From NCBI RefSeq assembly GCF_002161355.1, contig NZ_NFHL01000001.1, forward strand, positions 186,001 to 250,000: DNA of 64,000 nucleotides. The letters run 5' to 3'. The notes below the pieces were generated by a model. The model was given only the letters and a program-made list of their open reading frames with translations, did not search any database and was not told where the DNA came from. Made by a program: the position numbers and the translations under genes. Origin of the DNA: Lachnoclostridium sp. An76. GTDB lineage: Bacteria; Bacillota; Clostridia; Lachnospirales; Lachnospiraceae. Below, piece after piece: positions 41,083-50,176 of this stretch (position 1 is its first letter; each line of letters opens with the position of its first letter).

Positions 41083-41730
41083 TCAGATCTTTCGGCTTTC
41101 TTTTCCGATCTTTTCTTTCAGGGTTACATAATCGATGATCGCCTGTGCCGTCCCCTCGATCCCAAGCTCTGAACTGGTCAGGCATAATTCATAGCTTTCA
41201 GCATCCGACCACTTTTTGTTTGTATAATAATTATAGTAGCTGGCTCTCTTTTTATCAGTCTTTACGATCAAATCCTTGGCCTTTGCGTCAGTCAGGTCAT
41301 ATAACCTTGCTATCCTTCTGATGCGTGACTGCATATCAGCATGTATAAAGACACTGACAACATTTGGGTAAGATTCCAGTGCATAGTCTGCACATCGTCC
41401 GACCAGGATACACGGACCTTCATCGGCGATCTTTTTGATCGCATCGAACTGAGCGAGAAAGACTTTGTGATTGATCGGCATATCTGTATATGAATTTCCT
41501 GAATATCCCATTGAATATGTATCCATGACGAGGGAATAAAGAAAACTATTCGTCGGCTTTTCGTCGTGGGACTGGAAGATTTCTTCACAGATACCGCTTT
41601 CTTTTGCAGCGCGTGCGAGCATTTCTTTATCGTATAATTTAATGTCAAATGCTTCAGCGACTTTATAGCCGATCTCCCTTCCTGCACTGCCATATTCTCT
41701 TCCAATTGTAATGATCGTATTTGTTTTCAT
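41083..41730 (-). CDS. Cytidylate kinase-like family protein
   Basis: A 215-residue P-loop-like kinase. The start TIITIGREYGSAGREIGYKVAE carries the glycine-rich nucleotide motif of cytidylate-kinase-like proteins, GPCILVGRCADYAL and the Arg-rich RRIARLYDLTDAKAKDLI lid region follow, and NYYTNKKWSDAESY is conserved in this group. The true substrate is unknown; these proteins are distinct from housekeeping Cmk. It is downstream of the division operon but separated from rluD by about 120 bases, so it may have its own promoter. Confidence 0.83.
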   Translation of the reverse strand: MKTNTIITIGREYGSAGREIGYKVAEAFDIKLYDKEMLARAAKESGICEEIFQSHDEKPTNSFLYSLVMDTYSMGYSGNSYTDMPINHKVFLAQFDAIKKIADEGPCILVGRCADYALESYPNVVSVFIHADMQSRIRRIARLYDLTDAKAKDLIVKTDKKRASYYNYYTNKKWSDAESYELCLTSSELGIEGTAQAIIDYVTLKEKIGKESRKI

Positions 41731-41852
41731 GATGAGCCACTCTCCTTTACGTCAGATAATTGTGAATTTGCATAAAAAATATACACTCATTCACTCCTTA
41801 TATGACTATTATAGCTAAAAACAGCGTGTATTACAATCAGAAAATAAAATTT

Positions 41853-42767
41853 CTAAGATCTGTTGCGCAGCTTTTCAAGAAGTGCTGTAAAATAATCCGG
41901 AAGAGGGGCATCAAACTCCATATATTTTCCAGTCGAAGGATGTGTGATGCCGAGTATCTTTGCATGCAGTGTCTGTCCCTCCAGTTTAAACGGACATTTT
42001 GCGGGACCGTACACACTGTCTCCAAGAATGGGATGTCCGATACCTGCCATGTGCACGCGGATCTGGTGGGTACGCCCGGTCTCTAGTTCACATTCGATAT
42101 AAGTATACCCGCCAAACCTCTCTAAAACCCGGTAATGTGTGACAGCCCTCCTGCCGTTTGGCGCTTTTGTACTCATTTTTTTACGGTCTGTCGGGTGGCG
42201 CCCGATCGGCGCATTGACTGTGCCTGTATCTTCTTTCAGATTGCCAATGACCACAGCGTGATACCGCCGTGTGATATGATGCTCTTTGAGCTCTTCTGCA
42301 AGGATCTGGTGCGCACGGTCATTTTTGCAGACGAGAAGGGAACCTGTTGTGTCCATATCGATCCGGTGGACGATCCCCGGGCGGAGCACCCCGTTGATCC
42401 CTGAAAGCCGGCTGCCGCAGTGATAGAGGACCGCATTTACCAGTGTGTGGCTGTAGTGTCCGGGAGCAGGGTGTACGACCATCCCTTTGGGTTTGTTTAC
42501 CACAAGGATATCCTCATCTTCATACAGGATATCCAAAGGGATATCTTCCGGGAGGATATCCACCGGCTCCGGATCCGGGATCTCTACACGGATCTTGTCT
42601 CCTGCACACACCTTATAATTTGCCCTGACAGGATCCCCGTTTACAAGGACAGCTCCATCTTTTATGAGTTTCTGGATATAAGAACGGGAAACATCCTCAA
42701 GATCCCCGCTTAAAAATCTGTCGATCCTTTCCCCTTGATCCTCTGCTGTAAGAAATAATTCCTGCAT
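41853..42767 (-). CDS. rluD: Pseudouridine synthase, RluD-like
   Basis: A 304-residue enzyme with an S4 domain (ERIDRFLSGDLEDVSRSYIQKLIKDG) and the catalytic motif VHRIDMDTTGSLLVCKN holding the essential Asp, followed by ECELETGRTHQIRVHMAGIGHPI. By its place after lspA and its length it matches YlyB of Firmicutes. Good ribosome binding site GGAGGCGGAT. Whether the target is 23S rRNA helix 69 cannot be proven here. Confidence 0.92.
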   Translation of the reverse strand: MQELFLTAEDQGERIDRFLSGDLEDVSRSYIQKLIKDGAVLVNGDPVRANYKVCAGDKIRVEIPDPEPVDILPEDIPLDILYEDEDILVVNKPKGMVVHPAPGHYSHTLVNAVLYHCGSRLSGINGVLRPGIVHRIDMDTTGSLLVCKNDRAHQILAEELKEHHITRRYHAVVIGNLKEDTGTVNAPIGRHPTDRKKMSTKAPNGRRAVTHYRVLERFGGYTYIECELETGRTHQIRVHMAGIGHPILGDSVYGPAKCPFKLEGQTLHAKILGITHPSTGKYMEFDAPLPDYFTALLEKLRNRS

Positions 42768-42776
42768 ATCCGCCTC

Positions 42777-43319
42777 CTATCCTTTCTTTCTGCTCAGGAA
42801 ACTGAAATCATCTTCCTCTCTGTAATAAAACAGGACAAGAAGTGCAAATACGATACAGGCAGCCACAACATAACAGTCCGCCACATTAAAGATCGGGAAA
42901 TCGATCAGACGGAAATAAAAGAAGTCGATCACATATCCGAGGCGTACCCGGTCGATCATATTTCCCACTGCCCCGGCACACAAAAGCACCGCACAGATGC
43001 GCAGGGGAAGATATCTCCGGTTTTCCGGCATACGCAGGTAAAGATATATGACAGCTCCGCATACCAACAGCGCACCTGCCGCGAGGACAACTCTCATATC
43101 CTGCATCATCCCAAAAGCAGCCCCTCTGTTTTCGAGATAACGGAGCTCAAAAATGCCGTCTATCAGGATATAAGGGGGCTGACCTTTTAGCTTTAATACT
43201 GCTATATATTTTGTAAGCTGGTCAAAAAAGAGCGCAGCTGCAAATCCGATCAGAGCGAATAAACAGCCCGCGCCTGAGATCTTCTTCCTGTCTTTTGTCT
43301 GTTCTGTCATATCTGTCAT
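42777..43319 (-). CDS. lspA: Lipoprotein signal peptidase (signal peptidase II)
   Basis: A membrane aspartic protease that removes lipoprotein signal peptides. The 180-residue protein has four membrane helices; the catalytic aspartates lie in GNMIDRVRLGYVIDFF and FPIFNVADCYV. The start may be 43319 or 43310, as both ATG codons are near AAGGA. It is located between ylmH and rluD, the Firmicute order. The C-terminal tail DDFSFLSRKKG is charged and cytoplasmic. Confidence 0.95.
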   Translation of the reverse strand: MTDMTEQTKDRKKISGAGCLFALIGFAAALFFDQLTKYIAVLKLKGQPPYILIDGIFELRYLENRGAAFGMMQDMRVVLAAGALLVCGAVIYLYLRMPENRRYLPLRICAVLLCAGAVGNMIDRVRLGYVIDFFYFRLIDFPIFNVADCYVVAACIVFALLVLFYYREEDDFSFLSRKKG

Positions 43320-43329
43320 CCATCCTTAA

Positions 43330-43369
43330 AATCAGCTTTGTATTCATAAAAATCAACTTTGTATTCATA
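43330..43369. repeat. 19-bp direct repeat at the 3' end of ylmH
   Basis: AATCAGCTTTGTATTCATA (43330-43348) and AATCAACTTTGTATTCATA (43351-43369) differ at one base. The second copy contains the ylmH stop codon. Looks like a recent local duplication of the gene end. Confidence 0.75.
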
Positions 43370-44162
43370 CATATCTGCAGATCACGACTGTGATCCGGTT
43401 TTTCCGGGTGCGTGAGCCGGAGCTTTCAAAACGGAACTTTCCCATGCCGCGTACTGATACCACATCCCCTTCCGACAGCTGATAACCATTACTCGTCACC
43501 AGCCGGCCATTCACATAGACTTTTGCCCCTTCGATCAGGCCGGTAAGCCGTGTGCGCGACGAAGAAAAAGCAAGTGCAAGCAGGCTGTCCAGCCGCACAG
43601 ATGCAACAGTCCCTCTGACCTCTTCACAGGCAGGTTCATAAGAAATTTCGCTGACAGGGAGTTCATCTGCACGGACAGATGTGTGCCGGACCCTGGTAAG
43701 CTCTCTGGAGATCACTCCTGCCATATCTCTGTGGGCGAAGATCAGCGCCCCATCTCTGTCAACGAGGATATCACCGGTCCTGGAGCGTTCGATCCCCAGA
43801 TTGAGGACAGCTCCCAGATAATCACGGTGGCTCAGCTCTTCCGCAAATTTTTTATTCAGAGGAGATATTTTCAGGGCGCAAAAAGGATAGTCGATATCCT
43901 CTGGTGTGATATCCTTTTTTCCCCAACGCAAATAAAGAGCATCAGGGATAAATGCCGCCATCTGACGCTCTGCTGTTTCATACCCGCCAAAAGACACGAT
44001 CCGTGTAAACAGTTTGTCTTTTGGCAGTGTATGTAAAATATTCTGTTCGCTTAGATTCAGAAAATCTGAGTAAGTTATGATATCCCTCTGGTATGCAGTC
44101 CTGGAAAGCTCGATAAATCGCTTCTCCAGCAGAAGGGCATCTTTTTCATGTGTATCCTGCAT
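43365..44162 (-). CDS. ylmH: YlmH-like RNA-binding protein with S4 domain
   Basis: A 265-residue protein; YlmH binds peptidyl-tRNA-50S and helps rescue stalled ribosomes in characterised Bacillus. N-terminal domain about 80 residues (LEKRFIELSRTAYQRDI), middle domain with PLNKKFAEELSHRDYLGAVLNLGIERSRTGDI (the family signature), and a C-terminal S4 domain (VRLDSLLALAFSSSRTRL, VYVNGRLV). Between sepF and lspA as expected. Confidence 0.93.
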   Translation of the reverse strand: MQDTHEKDALLLEKRFIELSRTAYQRDIITYSDFLNLSEQNILHTLPKDKLFTRIVSFGGYETAERQMAAFIPDALYLRWGKKDITPEDIDYPFCALKISPLNKKFAEELSHRDYLGAVLNLGIERSRTGDILVDRDGALIFAHRDMAGVISRELTRVRHTSVRADELPVSEISYEPACEEVRGTVASVRLDSLLALAFSSSRTRLTGLIEGAKVYVNGRLVTSNGYQLSEGDVVSVRGMGKFRFESSGSRTRKNRITVVICRYV

Positions 44163-44168
44163 GGCAGA

Positions 44169-44720
44169 TCAATATCTTCCTCTCATGCTTGGTGTCTCCA
44201 TGGAGCCGCCGAGCAGATCCTGGAGATCTCCTGAGATATCTACATTTGTAGGTGTGACAAGGAATATGTAATTAGAAATCTTCTGGAGATTTCCGTTGAT
44301 CGCGAAAGTAGCTCCGGAGATAAAATCAATAATGCGCTGAGCAATCTCCAGATCCATTCCCTCAAGATTCAGGATCACAGTGCGTCCTGAGAGCAGTGTC
44401 TCAGTAATCTCCCTGGAATCATCCACAGAAGAAGGCTTCACGACACAAACTTCCATATTGCCGCTCTTCCTGGCTGCCGGATGTCTCATCGGTGTAACTT
44501 TATTACTTGTGGAAGGTTGGAATTTTTCCTCTTCCTCCATATCAAAATCATCAAAATTGTCTTCTTTGGTATTTTTCTTTCCGAACAGAGAACGCCGATG
44601 AGGTTTTTCTTTATAAGACTCCTCGTCATCAAAATACTCATCATCATCATAGAAATCGTCTTCGTAATCGTCCTCATCATTTAATTTCATGATGTCCAGA
44701 AATTTATCAAATACACCCAT
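44169..44720 (-). CDS. sepF: Cell division protein SepF
   Basis: Tethers FtsZ to the membrane and aligns its polymers. A 183-residue protein: N-terminal amphipathic helix (MGVFDKFLDIMKL), then a very acidic linker from about residue 14 to 36 (DEDDYEDDFYDDDEYF), a basic part, and the folded domain (VCVVKPSSVDDSREITETLLSGRTVILNLEGMD, QRIIDFISGATFAINGNLQKIS). I start at ATG 44720 with AGGAGTG upstream. Its acid linker is longer than in Bacillus. Confidence 0.94.
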   Translation of the reverse strand: MGVFDKFLDIMKLNDEDDYEDDFYDDDEYFDDEESYKEKPHRRSLFGKKNTKEDNFDDFDMEEEEKFQPSTSNKVTPMRHPAARKSGNMEVCVVKPSSVDDSREITETLLSGRTVILNLEGMDLEIAQRIIDFISGATFAINGNLQKISNYIFLVTPTNVDISGDLQDLLGGSMETPSMRGRY

Positions 44721-44797
44721 CTTTACACTCCTATCTTGCGCATCCTGTCCTGTGCGCAATTTCTTTATTTCATACTTTCATCCAGAGCAGAACAGCA

Positions 44798-45490
44798 TCA
44801 GATACTGTAATCCCTGGCACCAAAGATCCCCGTTCCGACCCGGACCATTGTCGCTCCCTCTTCGACCGCAACTTCGTAATCATTGGTCATCCCCATAGAA
44901 AGTATGCTCACAGTACCATTATCAATGTTTTTTTCCTTTATGTCAACATATAAATCATGTAAATTTGCGAAAATTGCACGATTTTTTTCTGGATTTTCAA
45001 CAAAAGGCGCAATTGTCATCAACCCGCGCAGCCTGATATGTGGAAGCTGTACGACTTTTTCCGCCATGGGAATAACTTCTGGCATCTTCAGGCCGAACTT
45101 GCTCTCCTCCTCTGCTACATTTACTTCCAACAGGATATCAACGATCCTATTATGCTTTTCAGCCTCCTTTTCGATGACTTCCGCCAGCCTGAGTGAATCA
45201 ACGGAGTGGATCAGCCTGACTTTATCAACAATATATTTTACCTTGTTTGTCTGAAGATGTCCGATCATATGCCATTCAATATCTTTTGGCAGTGCCTCAT
45301 ATTTTTCACGGATCTCCTGGACCTTGTTTTCTCCGAAAACACGTACTCCCAGGTCATACGCTTCCTGCAGTATGGCGACAGGTTTTGTTTTGCTGACCGC
45401 GACCAGCGTCACCTCGCTGCGGTCCCTTCCTGCCCGCCGGCATGCTTCCTGTATCCTCTCTTCTACTTCCTGAAGATTTTCCCTGAGCAT
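44798..45490 (-). CDS. ylmE: YggS/YlmE-family PLP homeostasis protein
   Basis: A 230-residue single-domain TIM-barrel protein that binds pyridoxal phosphate without catalysis and controls its supply. The lysine that binds PLP is in VAVSKTKPVA, and the family patterns FGENKVQEIREK, WHMIGHLQTNK and MGMTNDYEVAVEEG are clear. Upstream of sepF as in Bacillus (ylmD-ylmE-sepF). No unusual features. Confidence 0.95.
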   Translation of the reverse strand: MLRENLQEVEERIQEACRRAGRDRSEVTLVAVSKTKPVAILQEAYDLGVRVFGENKVQEIREKYEALPKDIEWHMIGHLQTNKVKYIVDKVRLIHSVDSLRLAEVIEKEAEKHNRIVDILLEVNVAEEESKFGLKMPEVIPMAEKVVQLPHIRLRGLMTIAPFVENPEKNRAIFANLHDLYVDIKEKNIDNGTVSILSMGMTNDYEVAVEEGATMVRVGTGIFGARDYSI

Positions 45491-45528
45491 TTTTATCTCC
45501 TCCTTTATTTCAAAGAAAAACTATTGAA

Positions 45529-46998
45529 CTATTGGAATACTACTTCCTCCGGGCTCACGCTGGAACCTTCCTGAACGATATGGTCATAATTGGATAATCC
45601 GTAACTGTCTCCTTCCCTGACGATATAATATTCGTCATTTTCACACAGGATATCCACTTTTTTAAAGACGGCATATCCCTTATTGATATTGTAAACTCCC
45701 TGCAGAGAGCGGGTCTTTCCCACGGTATAAGTATCGCTCGATTCCGGCTTGATCAGGATATCACCCTCGCTGAGATCTTCTCTGCTGACGCATACTTCTC
45801 CGTCTTCAGAAGAGTCATAGATATTCACCGGCCGGAACACCGCGCTCCCGCCTTCCTGCCGTACCATGACTCCGTCTGAGGAGCTGTTTCCGCCGGATGT
45901 GATATATTCTTCCGGCAAAACATAAAATTTTTCTTCCACAACAGAAGATCTGGGGATCTTAAGCCCGCTTTCGTCTTCCAGGATCAGTTCGATATTAAGA
46001 TAGCGCTCTTCCGCATACCGGATCATCGAATTATCAAGATCAAGGCACCCGTAATATTTCCCATCTCTTGACAGGATGGAAAAGTCCGCCCACATAGTTT
46101 CACTGTCCTTATCTATACGTACTTTTACGCTCATGCTCTTGTTTTCATCGATAGGAACAGCATCCTCTCCGGCAGGTGTGTTTGCAGCAGATATCTCTTC
46201 TTTAAACTGCTCTGCTGTCTCACGGTCAAGCTGTACGATAACAGACCAGTCTTCGCTTGTGATCAGCCGGTATACCGGACTTCCTGATGAAATCTTCATC
46301 TGGTCCTCAAGGGCCTTGCTCTCGTATGCTGTACGGTCAAAATCCTCTGCGGTAAATGTATCTTTCGTAAGAGACTCCAGACCGTCCACAGTTAATGCAA
46401 TAATGCCGTCACGCGGTGCAGTATAAGTAGAAACTTCAAGGCCGCTCGCAGAGATGACTGTTGCAAGCTGCTCTGTTCGCGTTGCGCTGAACGTATCCTG
46501 CAGGGCGGCTGTAATCTCATTTTTCAGAGAATATACCGCCGAAAAATCTGCAGGATCATAATTTTCATTAAAATCCTGCATCTGATAGATCATCCCAGCC
46601 TGGACTTCAGGGTTCAGGGAAACCGGGGACGCCGCCGTATCATCAGCGCCGGCTGATGCGGTCTCTGTATCAAGCTTCTGCGCAGACATGGCATATACCG
46701 GCATCCCTGTCTTTACCTTGCTGTTCCCGTTCTGATAATAACTGATATACCCGCCGGTCTCAGCACTGACAGCCTCTTCCTGCCTCAGAACAAGGCCGGT
46801 ATAAGAATTATCATTTACAATGCTCCCCTCACGTACTTCATACACAGAAATCGTATCCCCTGTAAAATACATGATCACTGTGACGAGCAGATAGATGAAC
46901 ACGATCGCAAACAGAAAAATGCCAAGGTTCATCTCTCTCCTTGCCCTGAATTTCTTTATGTCAATGGAATGATTTCCCTTTGGTGCCACGGATGACAA
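45529..46998 (-). CDS. HlyD-like periplasmic-adaptor-type membrane protein
   Basis: A 489-residue protein with one N-terminal membrane helix (MNLGIFLFAIVFIYLLVTVIMYF) and a large extracytoplasmic part that starts with a barrel-sandwich hybrid (SYTGLVLRQEEAVSAETGGYISYYQNGNSKVKTG is the lipoyl-like pattern), a low-complexity stretch and beta-rich domains. In Lachnospiraceae these genes precede ylmE. No ABC or RND partner is beside it, so export is unproven; a role in envelope or division is possible. The start is unsure: TTG 46998 lies 11 bases after AGGAGG, GTG 47010 overlaps it. Confidence 0.7.
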   Translation of the reverse strand: MSSVAPKGNHSIDIKKFRARREMNLGIFLFAIVFIYLLVTVIMYFTGDTISVYEVREGSIVNDNSYTGLVLRQEEAVSAETGGYISYYQNGNSKVKTGMPVYAMSAQKLDTETASAGADDTAASPVSLNPEVQAGMIYQMQDFNENYDPADFSAVYSLKNEITAALQDTFSATRTEQLATVISASGLEVSTYTAPRDGIIALTVDGLESLTKDTFTAEDFDRTAYESKALEDQMKISSGSPVYRLITSEDWSVIVQLDRETAEQFKEEISAANTPAGEDAVPIDENKSMSVKVRIDKDSETMWADFSILSRDGKYYGCLDLDNSMIRYAEERYLNIELILEDESGLKIPRSSVVEEKFYVLPEEYITSGGNSSSDGVMVRQEGGSAVFRPVNIYDSSEDGEVCVSREDLSEGDILIKPESSDTYTVGKTRSLQGVYNINKGYAVFKKVDILCENDEYYIVREGDSYGLSNYDHIVQEGSSVSPEEVVFQ

Positions 46999-47111
46999 AG
47001 TGGATAACACCTCCTCTGATCTATAACTAAATCAGTATATCATTTTTTGATGTATATTTCCAGCATTTGCGGGAATAATAGAAATATTGAGATGGTAAAG
47101 GAGGAAATAAC

Positions 47112-47315
47112 ATGAAATGGTTTGATTACACAGCCCTGACACTTGTGATCATCGGCGCCATCAACTGGCTGCTTGTCGGCATCTTCCGATTCGATCTGGT
47201 AGCCTTCCTTTTTGGAAATTTAAGCTGGCTGTCAAGGATCGTATATACTGTGGTAGGTCTGTGCGGACTGTATCTGATCAGTTTCTTCGGAAGGGTCAGA
47301 GGGATGTCAGAGTAA
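47112..47315 (+). CDS. DUF378 small membrane protein
   Basis: A 67-residue protein with two membrane helices (residues about 7-28 and 38-58) and the DUF378 pattern ALTLVIIGAINWLLVGIFRFDLVAFLFG. The function is unknown. The ATG follows AAAGGAGG. It is divergent from the HlyD-like gene and ends in a bidirectional terminator, so it is a single-gene unit. Confidence 0.9.
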   Translation: MKWFDYTALTLVIIGAINWLLVGIFRFDLVAFLFGNLSWLSRIVYTVVGLCGLYLISFFGRVRGMSE

Positions 47316-47344
47316 CATGTATAGAAAATATTTATGCTGTATGC

Positions 47345-47390
47345 AAAAAGCCTTCCTGCTTCTGGGTCCCAGAAGTATGGAAGGCTTTTT
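47345..47390 (+). terminator. Bidirectional terminator between DUF378 and dacA
   Basis: AAAAAGCCTTCC and GGAAGGCTTTTT are exact complements and enclose a second inverted repeat (TTCTGGG/CCCAGAA). The A- and T-runs serve both convergent genes. Confidence 0.92.
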
Positions 47391-47391
47391 C

Positions 47392-48405
47392 TTACACTCC
47401 GGTCATTCCCGCTGAGAACAACTGGTTCATCTGATCATATAAAAGAGTCTTGTCCGATGCCCCCATGATCACTGAAATATATGGCGTTCCCCCTGTGTTT
47501 TCGTCATAGAGGATCACACAGTTGCCCGCCTGGTCAGTTGTGCCGGTCTTACCGCCGATCACACGCACCCCTTCCGGAGGCGCTGCCAGACCGGCAGAAT
47601 AATAATTTGTCGGAGCCCAGGACGCTGTCCTTACAGTCCCGTCAGCCCCGGTGATCTCTGCTGTATAGGAAGACATGGAAATAATATCCATAAAGCGCTG
47701 ATCCTTACATGCTGCATTGAAAATAAGGTACAGGTCATACGCTGTAGTATAATGGTCATCATCATGGAGCCCATGAGGATTGACAAAATGAGTCCCCGTT
47801 GCTCCAAGCCTGGCAGCCTCTGTGTTCATCAGCTCAGCAAACGCCTCTTCGCTCCCCGAAATATGTTCCGCGATCGCTGTCCCGCAGTCATTCCCGGAAC
47901 AGAGCATCAGGCCGCATATGAGATCATATAAAGTCAGGCTGTCTCCTGTGACAAGCCCCGCCACAGATTCATCCCAGTTAAAATCTGTGGCATGTGCACT
48001 GACAGTCACCAGATCATCAGGATTCCCATATTTCAGTGCAAGGTATGCGGTCATCGTCTTTGTAGTGCTCGCCGGATAGAGCTGGTCGAACAGCCTGTAT
48101 CCACAGACGACCTGCTCCTCTCCCAGGTTGAACAGCCCGGCCGCGTGCAGTGAACTGTCGGGCTGGAATCCATCCAGAGATACTTCCCCCGATGTGACGC
48201 ATAAATCCTGTGCAAACAATCCTCCCTGGTAAAGAGCTTTATTATACGTGGACTTTTCATACGCGCCGATATAATCCCGGGACTGGTCCCAGAGATAAAA
48301 ACCTCCTGCCGCGCCGGCGCCGATCAGAAGGACAAATACGATCATCACCGCAGCCGCCACTGCCTGGCGCCTTCTTCTCCTGCGCTGTCTTTTTTTATAT
48401 GCCAT
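47392..48405 (-). CDS. D-alanyl-D-alanine carboxypeptidase (S11, DacA/DacF-like)
   Basis: Trims the terminal D-Ala of peptidoglycan stem peptides. A 337-residue protein with a very basic N-terminus (KKRQRRRRRRQ), one membrane helix (about residues 15-41) and the penicillin-binding motifs YPASTTKTM (SxxK), CSGNDCG (SxN) and GGKTGTTD (KTG). It is a type II membrane protein and not a secreted one, as no cleavage site is seen. The start is uncertain: ATG 48405 has a poor ribosome binding site, GTG 48429 overlaps mgsA. Ends the cell-shape operon. Confidence 0.85.
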   Translation of the reverse strand: MAYKKRQRRRRRRQAVAAAVMIVFVLLIGAGAAGGFYLWDQSRDYIGAYEKSTYNKALYQGGLFAQDLCVTSGEVSLDGFQPDSSLHAAGLFNLGEEQVVCGYRLFDQLYPASTTKTMTAYLALKYGNPDDLVTVSAHATDFNWDESVAGLVTGDSLTLYDLICGLMLCSGNDCGTAIAEHISGSEEAFAELMNTEAARLGATGTHFVNPHGLHDDDHYTTAYDLYLIFNAACKDQRFMDIISMSSYTAEITGADGTVRTASWAPTNYYSAGLAAPPEGVRVIGGKTGTTDQAGNCVILYDENTGGTPYISVIMGASDKTLLYDQMNQLFSAGMTGV

Positions 48406-48412
48406 CCGTTTG

Positions 48413-48808
48413 TTATTTGTACATCTCACGCCAGTCTAAATCTCCCCTGTCCAGTGCAAGTATAAGCGCTTCTGCGGTCGCAATATTGGTTGCGATCGGG
48501 ATATTGTATATATCACACAGTTTTACGATATCGTTTACGTCCGGTTCATGAGAACGGGGAGTGAGCGGATCCCGGAAAAAGATGAGCAGGTCAATATTAT
48601 TGTGCTCGATCTGGGACCCAAGCTGCTGCTTACCGCCGACGTGCCCCGGAAGGAATTTGTGGATGCTCAGATTTGTGACGCTCTCTACGAGCATCCCGGT
48701 TGTCTCCGTAGCATACAGGTCATGTTTGCTCAGTATGCCCCGGTAAGCGATACAGAAATTCTGCATCAGTTTCTTCTTCGCATCATGTGCGATCAGTCCA
48801 ATGTTCAT
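48413..48808 (-). CDS. mgsA: Methylglyoxal synthase
   Basis: Converts dihydroxyacetone phosphate to methylglyoxal when phosphate runs short in sugar excess. A 131-residue protein with NIGLIAHDAKKKLM, PGHVGGKQQLG (phosphate binding), FFRDPLTPRSHEPDV with the catalytic Asp, and NIPIATNIATAEAL. ATG 48808 follows GAGGAGAGG. It lies between rodA and the carboxypeptidase, an odd place for a metabolic gene, but the genes are tightly packed. Confidence 0.95.
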   Translation of the reverse strand: MNIGLIAHDAKKKLMQNFCIAYRGILSKHDLYATETTGMLVESVTNLSIHKFLPGHVGGKQQLGSQIEHNNIDLLIFFRDPLTPRSHEPDVNDIVKLCDIYNIPIATNIATAEALILALDRGDLDWREMYK

Positions 48809-48822
48809 AATCGATCCTCTCC

Positions 48823-49959
48823 TCACTGATATTTGTTAGGCTGCAAGCCGACATTCAGTACGAAACCGATTCCCATAAAAAAGCATACAACAGAAGTCAG
48901 TCCGTAGCTTACGAAGGGAAGCGACAGTCCCGTATTGGGAAGGATCAATGTCGCCACGCTGATATTGATGAAGCTCTGGATCCCTATCAGCGCGGCCATT
49001 CCGCCGCAGATAATGCGCCCTCCTGTATCTTTAGCCTTCAAGCCGATCAAAATACAATCTACCACAATCAATAATATCAAAAATATGACCGCACAACAAC
49101 CCACAAATCCTAATTCTTCACCGATTATGGCGAAAATAAAGTCTGTCTGTGGCTCCAGGACGAAATTCCCGTTCTTTACGGAGTTCGTCTCATCATTGTT
49201 ATACCCCTTTCCTGAGAGTTGTCCCGAGCCGATCGCCATGACGGAATTCAGCTGCTGATACGACTCATCGTCAGCGTATTTTTCCGGTTCCAGCCAGGCA
49301 AGGATACGTTCCTGCTGATAATCCTGCAGGATAGGCTGGTTGGGCTGGACGGCGATAAACAGGAAAAGAGCAGCCAGAGGCACTGTGACCGCAAGCACGG
49401 CGCCCACGAATTTATAGCTCAGTCCCGCAAGGAAAAGCAGTACGCAGAACAGGGCCGCGATACAGATTGTCGTCGAAAGGTTTGGCTGCTCATGGATCAT
49501 GAGCAGAGAGGGTGCGATCAGCCCTACTGCCTGCAGGATCACTTTTGGCGTATTTATGTTTTGTTCCCTGTCTGACAAAAACCTGGCAAAGAACAGGATC
49601 ATGAGGATCTTCGTCATGTCCGAGGGCTGGAACTGGATAAAACCGAGATTCAGCCACCGGGTCGCCCCATTTACGTTCACGCCCAGGCCCGGGATCCAGA
49701 TGGCCGCGAGCAGGATCAGATTGACCGCGTAGAGAGGCCAGTACAGGTTCAGTATCCATTTATAATCGATCAGGGAGATCACTGCCATGGCGGCAAGTCC
49801 CAGGATCACACCCATGATCTGATTGTTCATAAAATCCGGCCTTGCGCTCCTGACCATGAAAACTCCAAAGACCGAAAGAATGAGTACCAGGATGACCAGG
49901 CTGAATTTATAATCTTTTAAGCTGTAATGAAGATTTAATTTTTTTAATAGACGCTTCAA
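48823..49959 (-). CDS. rodA: RodA/FtsW/SpoVE-family peptidoglycan glycosyltransferase
   Basis: A 378-residue SEDS protein with ten predicted membrane helices that polymerises glycan strands with PBP2 during elongation. Conserved stretches are GATRWLNLGFIQFQPSDMTKI and NFVLEPQTDFIFAIIGEELG (with the key Asp), and VSYGLTSVVCFFMGIGFVLNV at the end. Context (mre, PBP2, min) supports RodA over FtsW. Start overlaps the minE stop by ATGA. Confidence 0.93.
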   Translation of the reverse strand: MKRLLKKLNLHYSLKDYKFSLVILVLILSVFGVFMVRSARPDFMNNQIMGVILGLAAMAVISLIDYKWILNLYWPLYAVNLILLAAIWIPGLGVNVNGATRWLNLGFIQFQPSDMTKILMILFFARFLSDREQNINTPKVILQAVGLIAPSLLMIHEQPNLSTTICIAALFCVLLFLAGLSYKFVGAVLAVTVPLAALFLFIAVQPNQPILQDYQQERILAWLEPEKYADDESYQQLNSVMAIGSGQLSGKGYNNDETNSVKNGNFVLEPQTDFIFAIIGEELGFVGCCAVIFLILLIVVDCILIGLKAKDTGGRIICGGMAALIGIQSFINISVATLILPNTGLSLPFVSYGLTSVVCFFMGIGFVLNVGLQPNKYQ

Positions 49960-50165
49960 TTCTTTTCTCCCATGTATTTTATATGTATATCTGTCCGTGT
50001 GACTGTTACATCAAAATCTTCCCGCCTCACCTCTACATATTTGGATACCGTATGATACAGGTCGCCCTCCAGCCTGCACACTGTCTCCGGCGTACACTGC
50101 ATCCGGTCTGATACGAGCAGGTTTTTCAGCCTTTCTTTTGCAACGGAAACAGAATGTACACTCAT
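49956..50165 (-). CDS. minE: Cell division topological factor MinE
   Basis: A 69-residue protein that stimulates MinD ATPase and makes MinCD oscillate. The C-terminal TSD domain is seen (VCRLEGDLYHTVSKYVEVRREDFDVTVTRTD). N-terminal helix SVAKERLKNLLVSDRM is the MinD-binding part. Strong AGGAGG upstream. In Bacillus MinE is lacking (DivIVA and MinJ are used), whereas many Clostridia have it, as here. Confidence 0.93.
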   Translation of the reverse strand: MSVHSVSVAKERLKNLLVSDRMQCTPETVCRLEGDLYHTVSKYVEVRREDFDVTVTRTDIHIKYMGEKN

Positions 50166-50176
50166 ATGCAGCCCTC

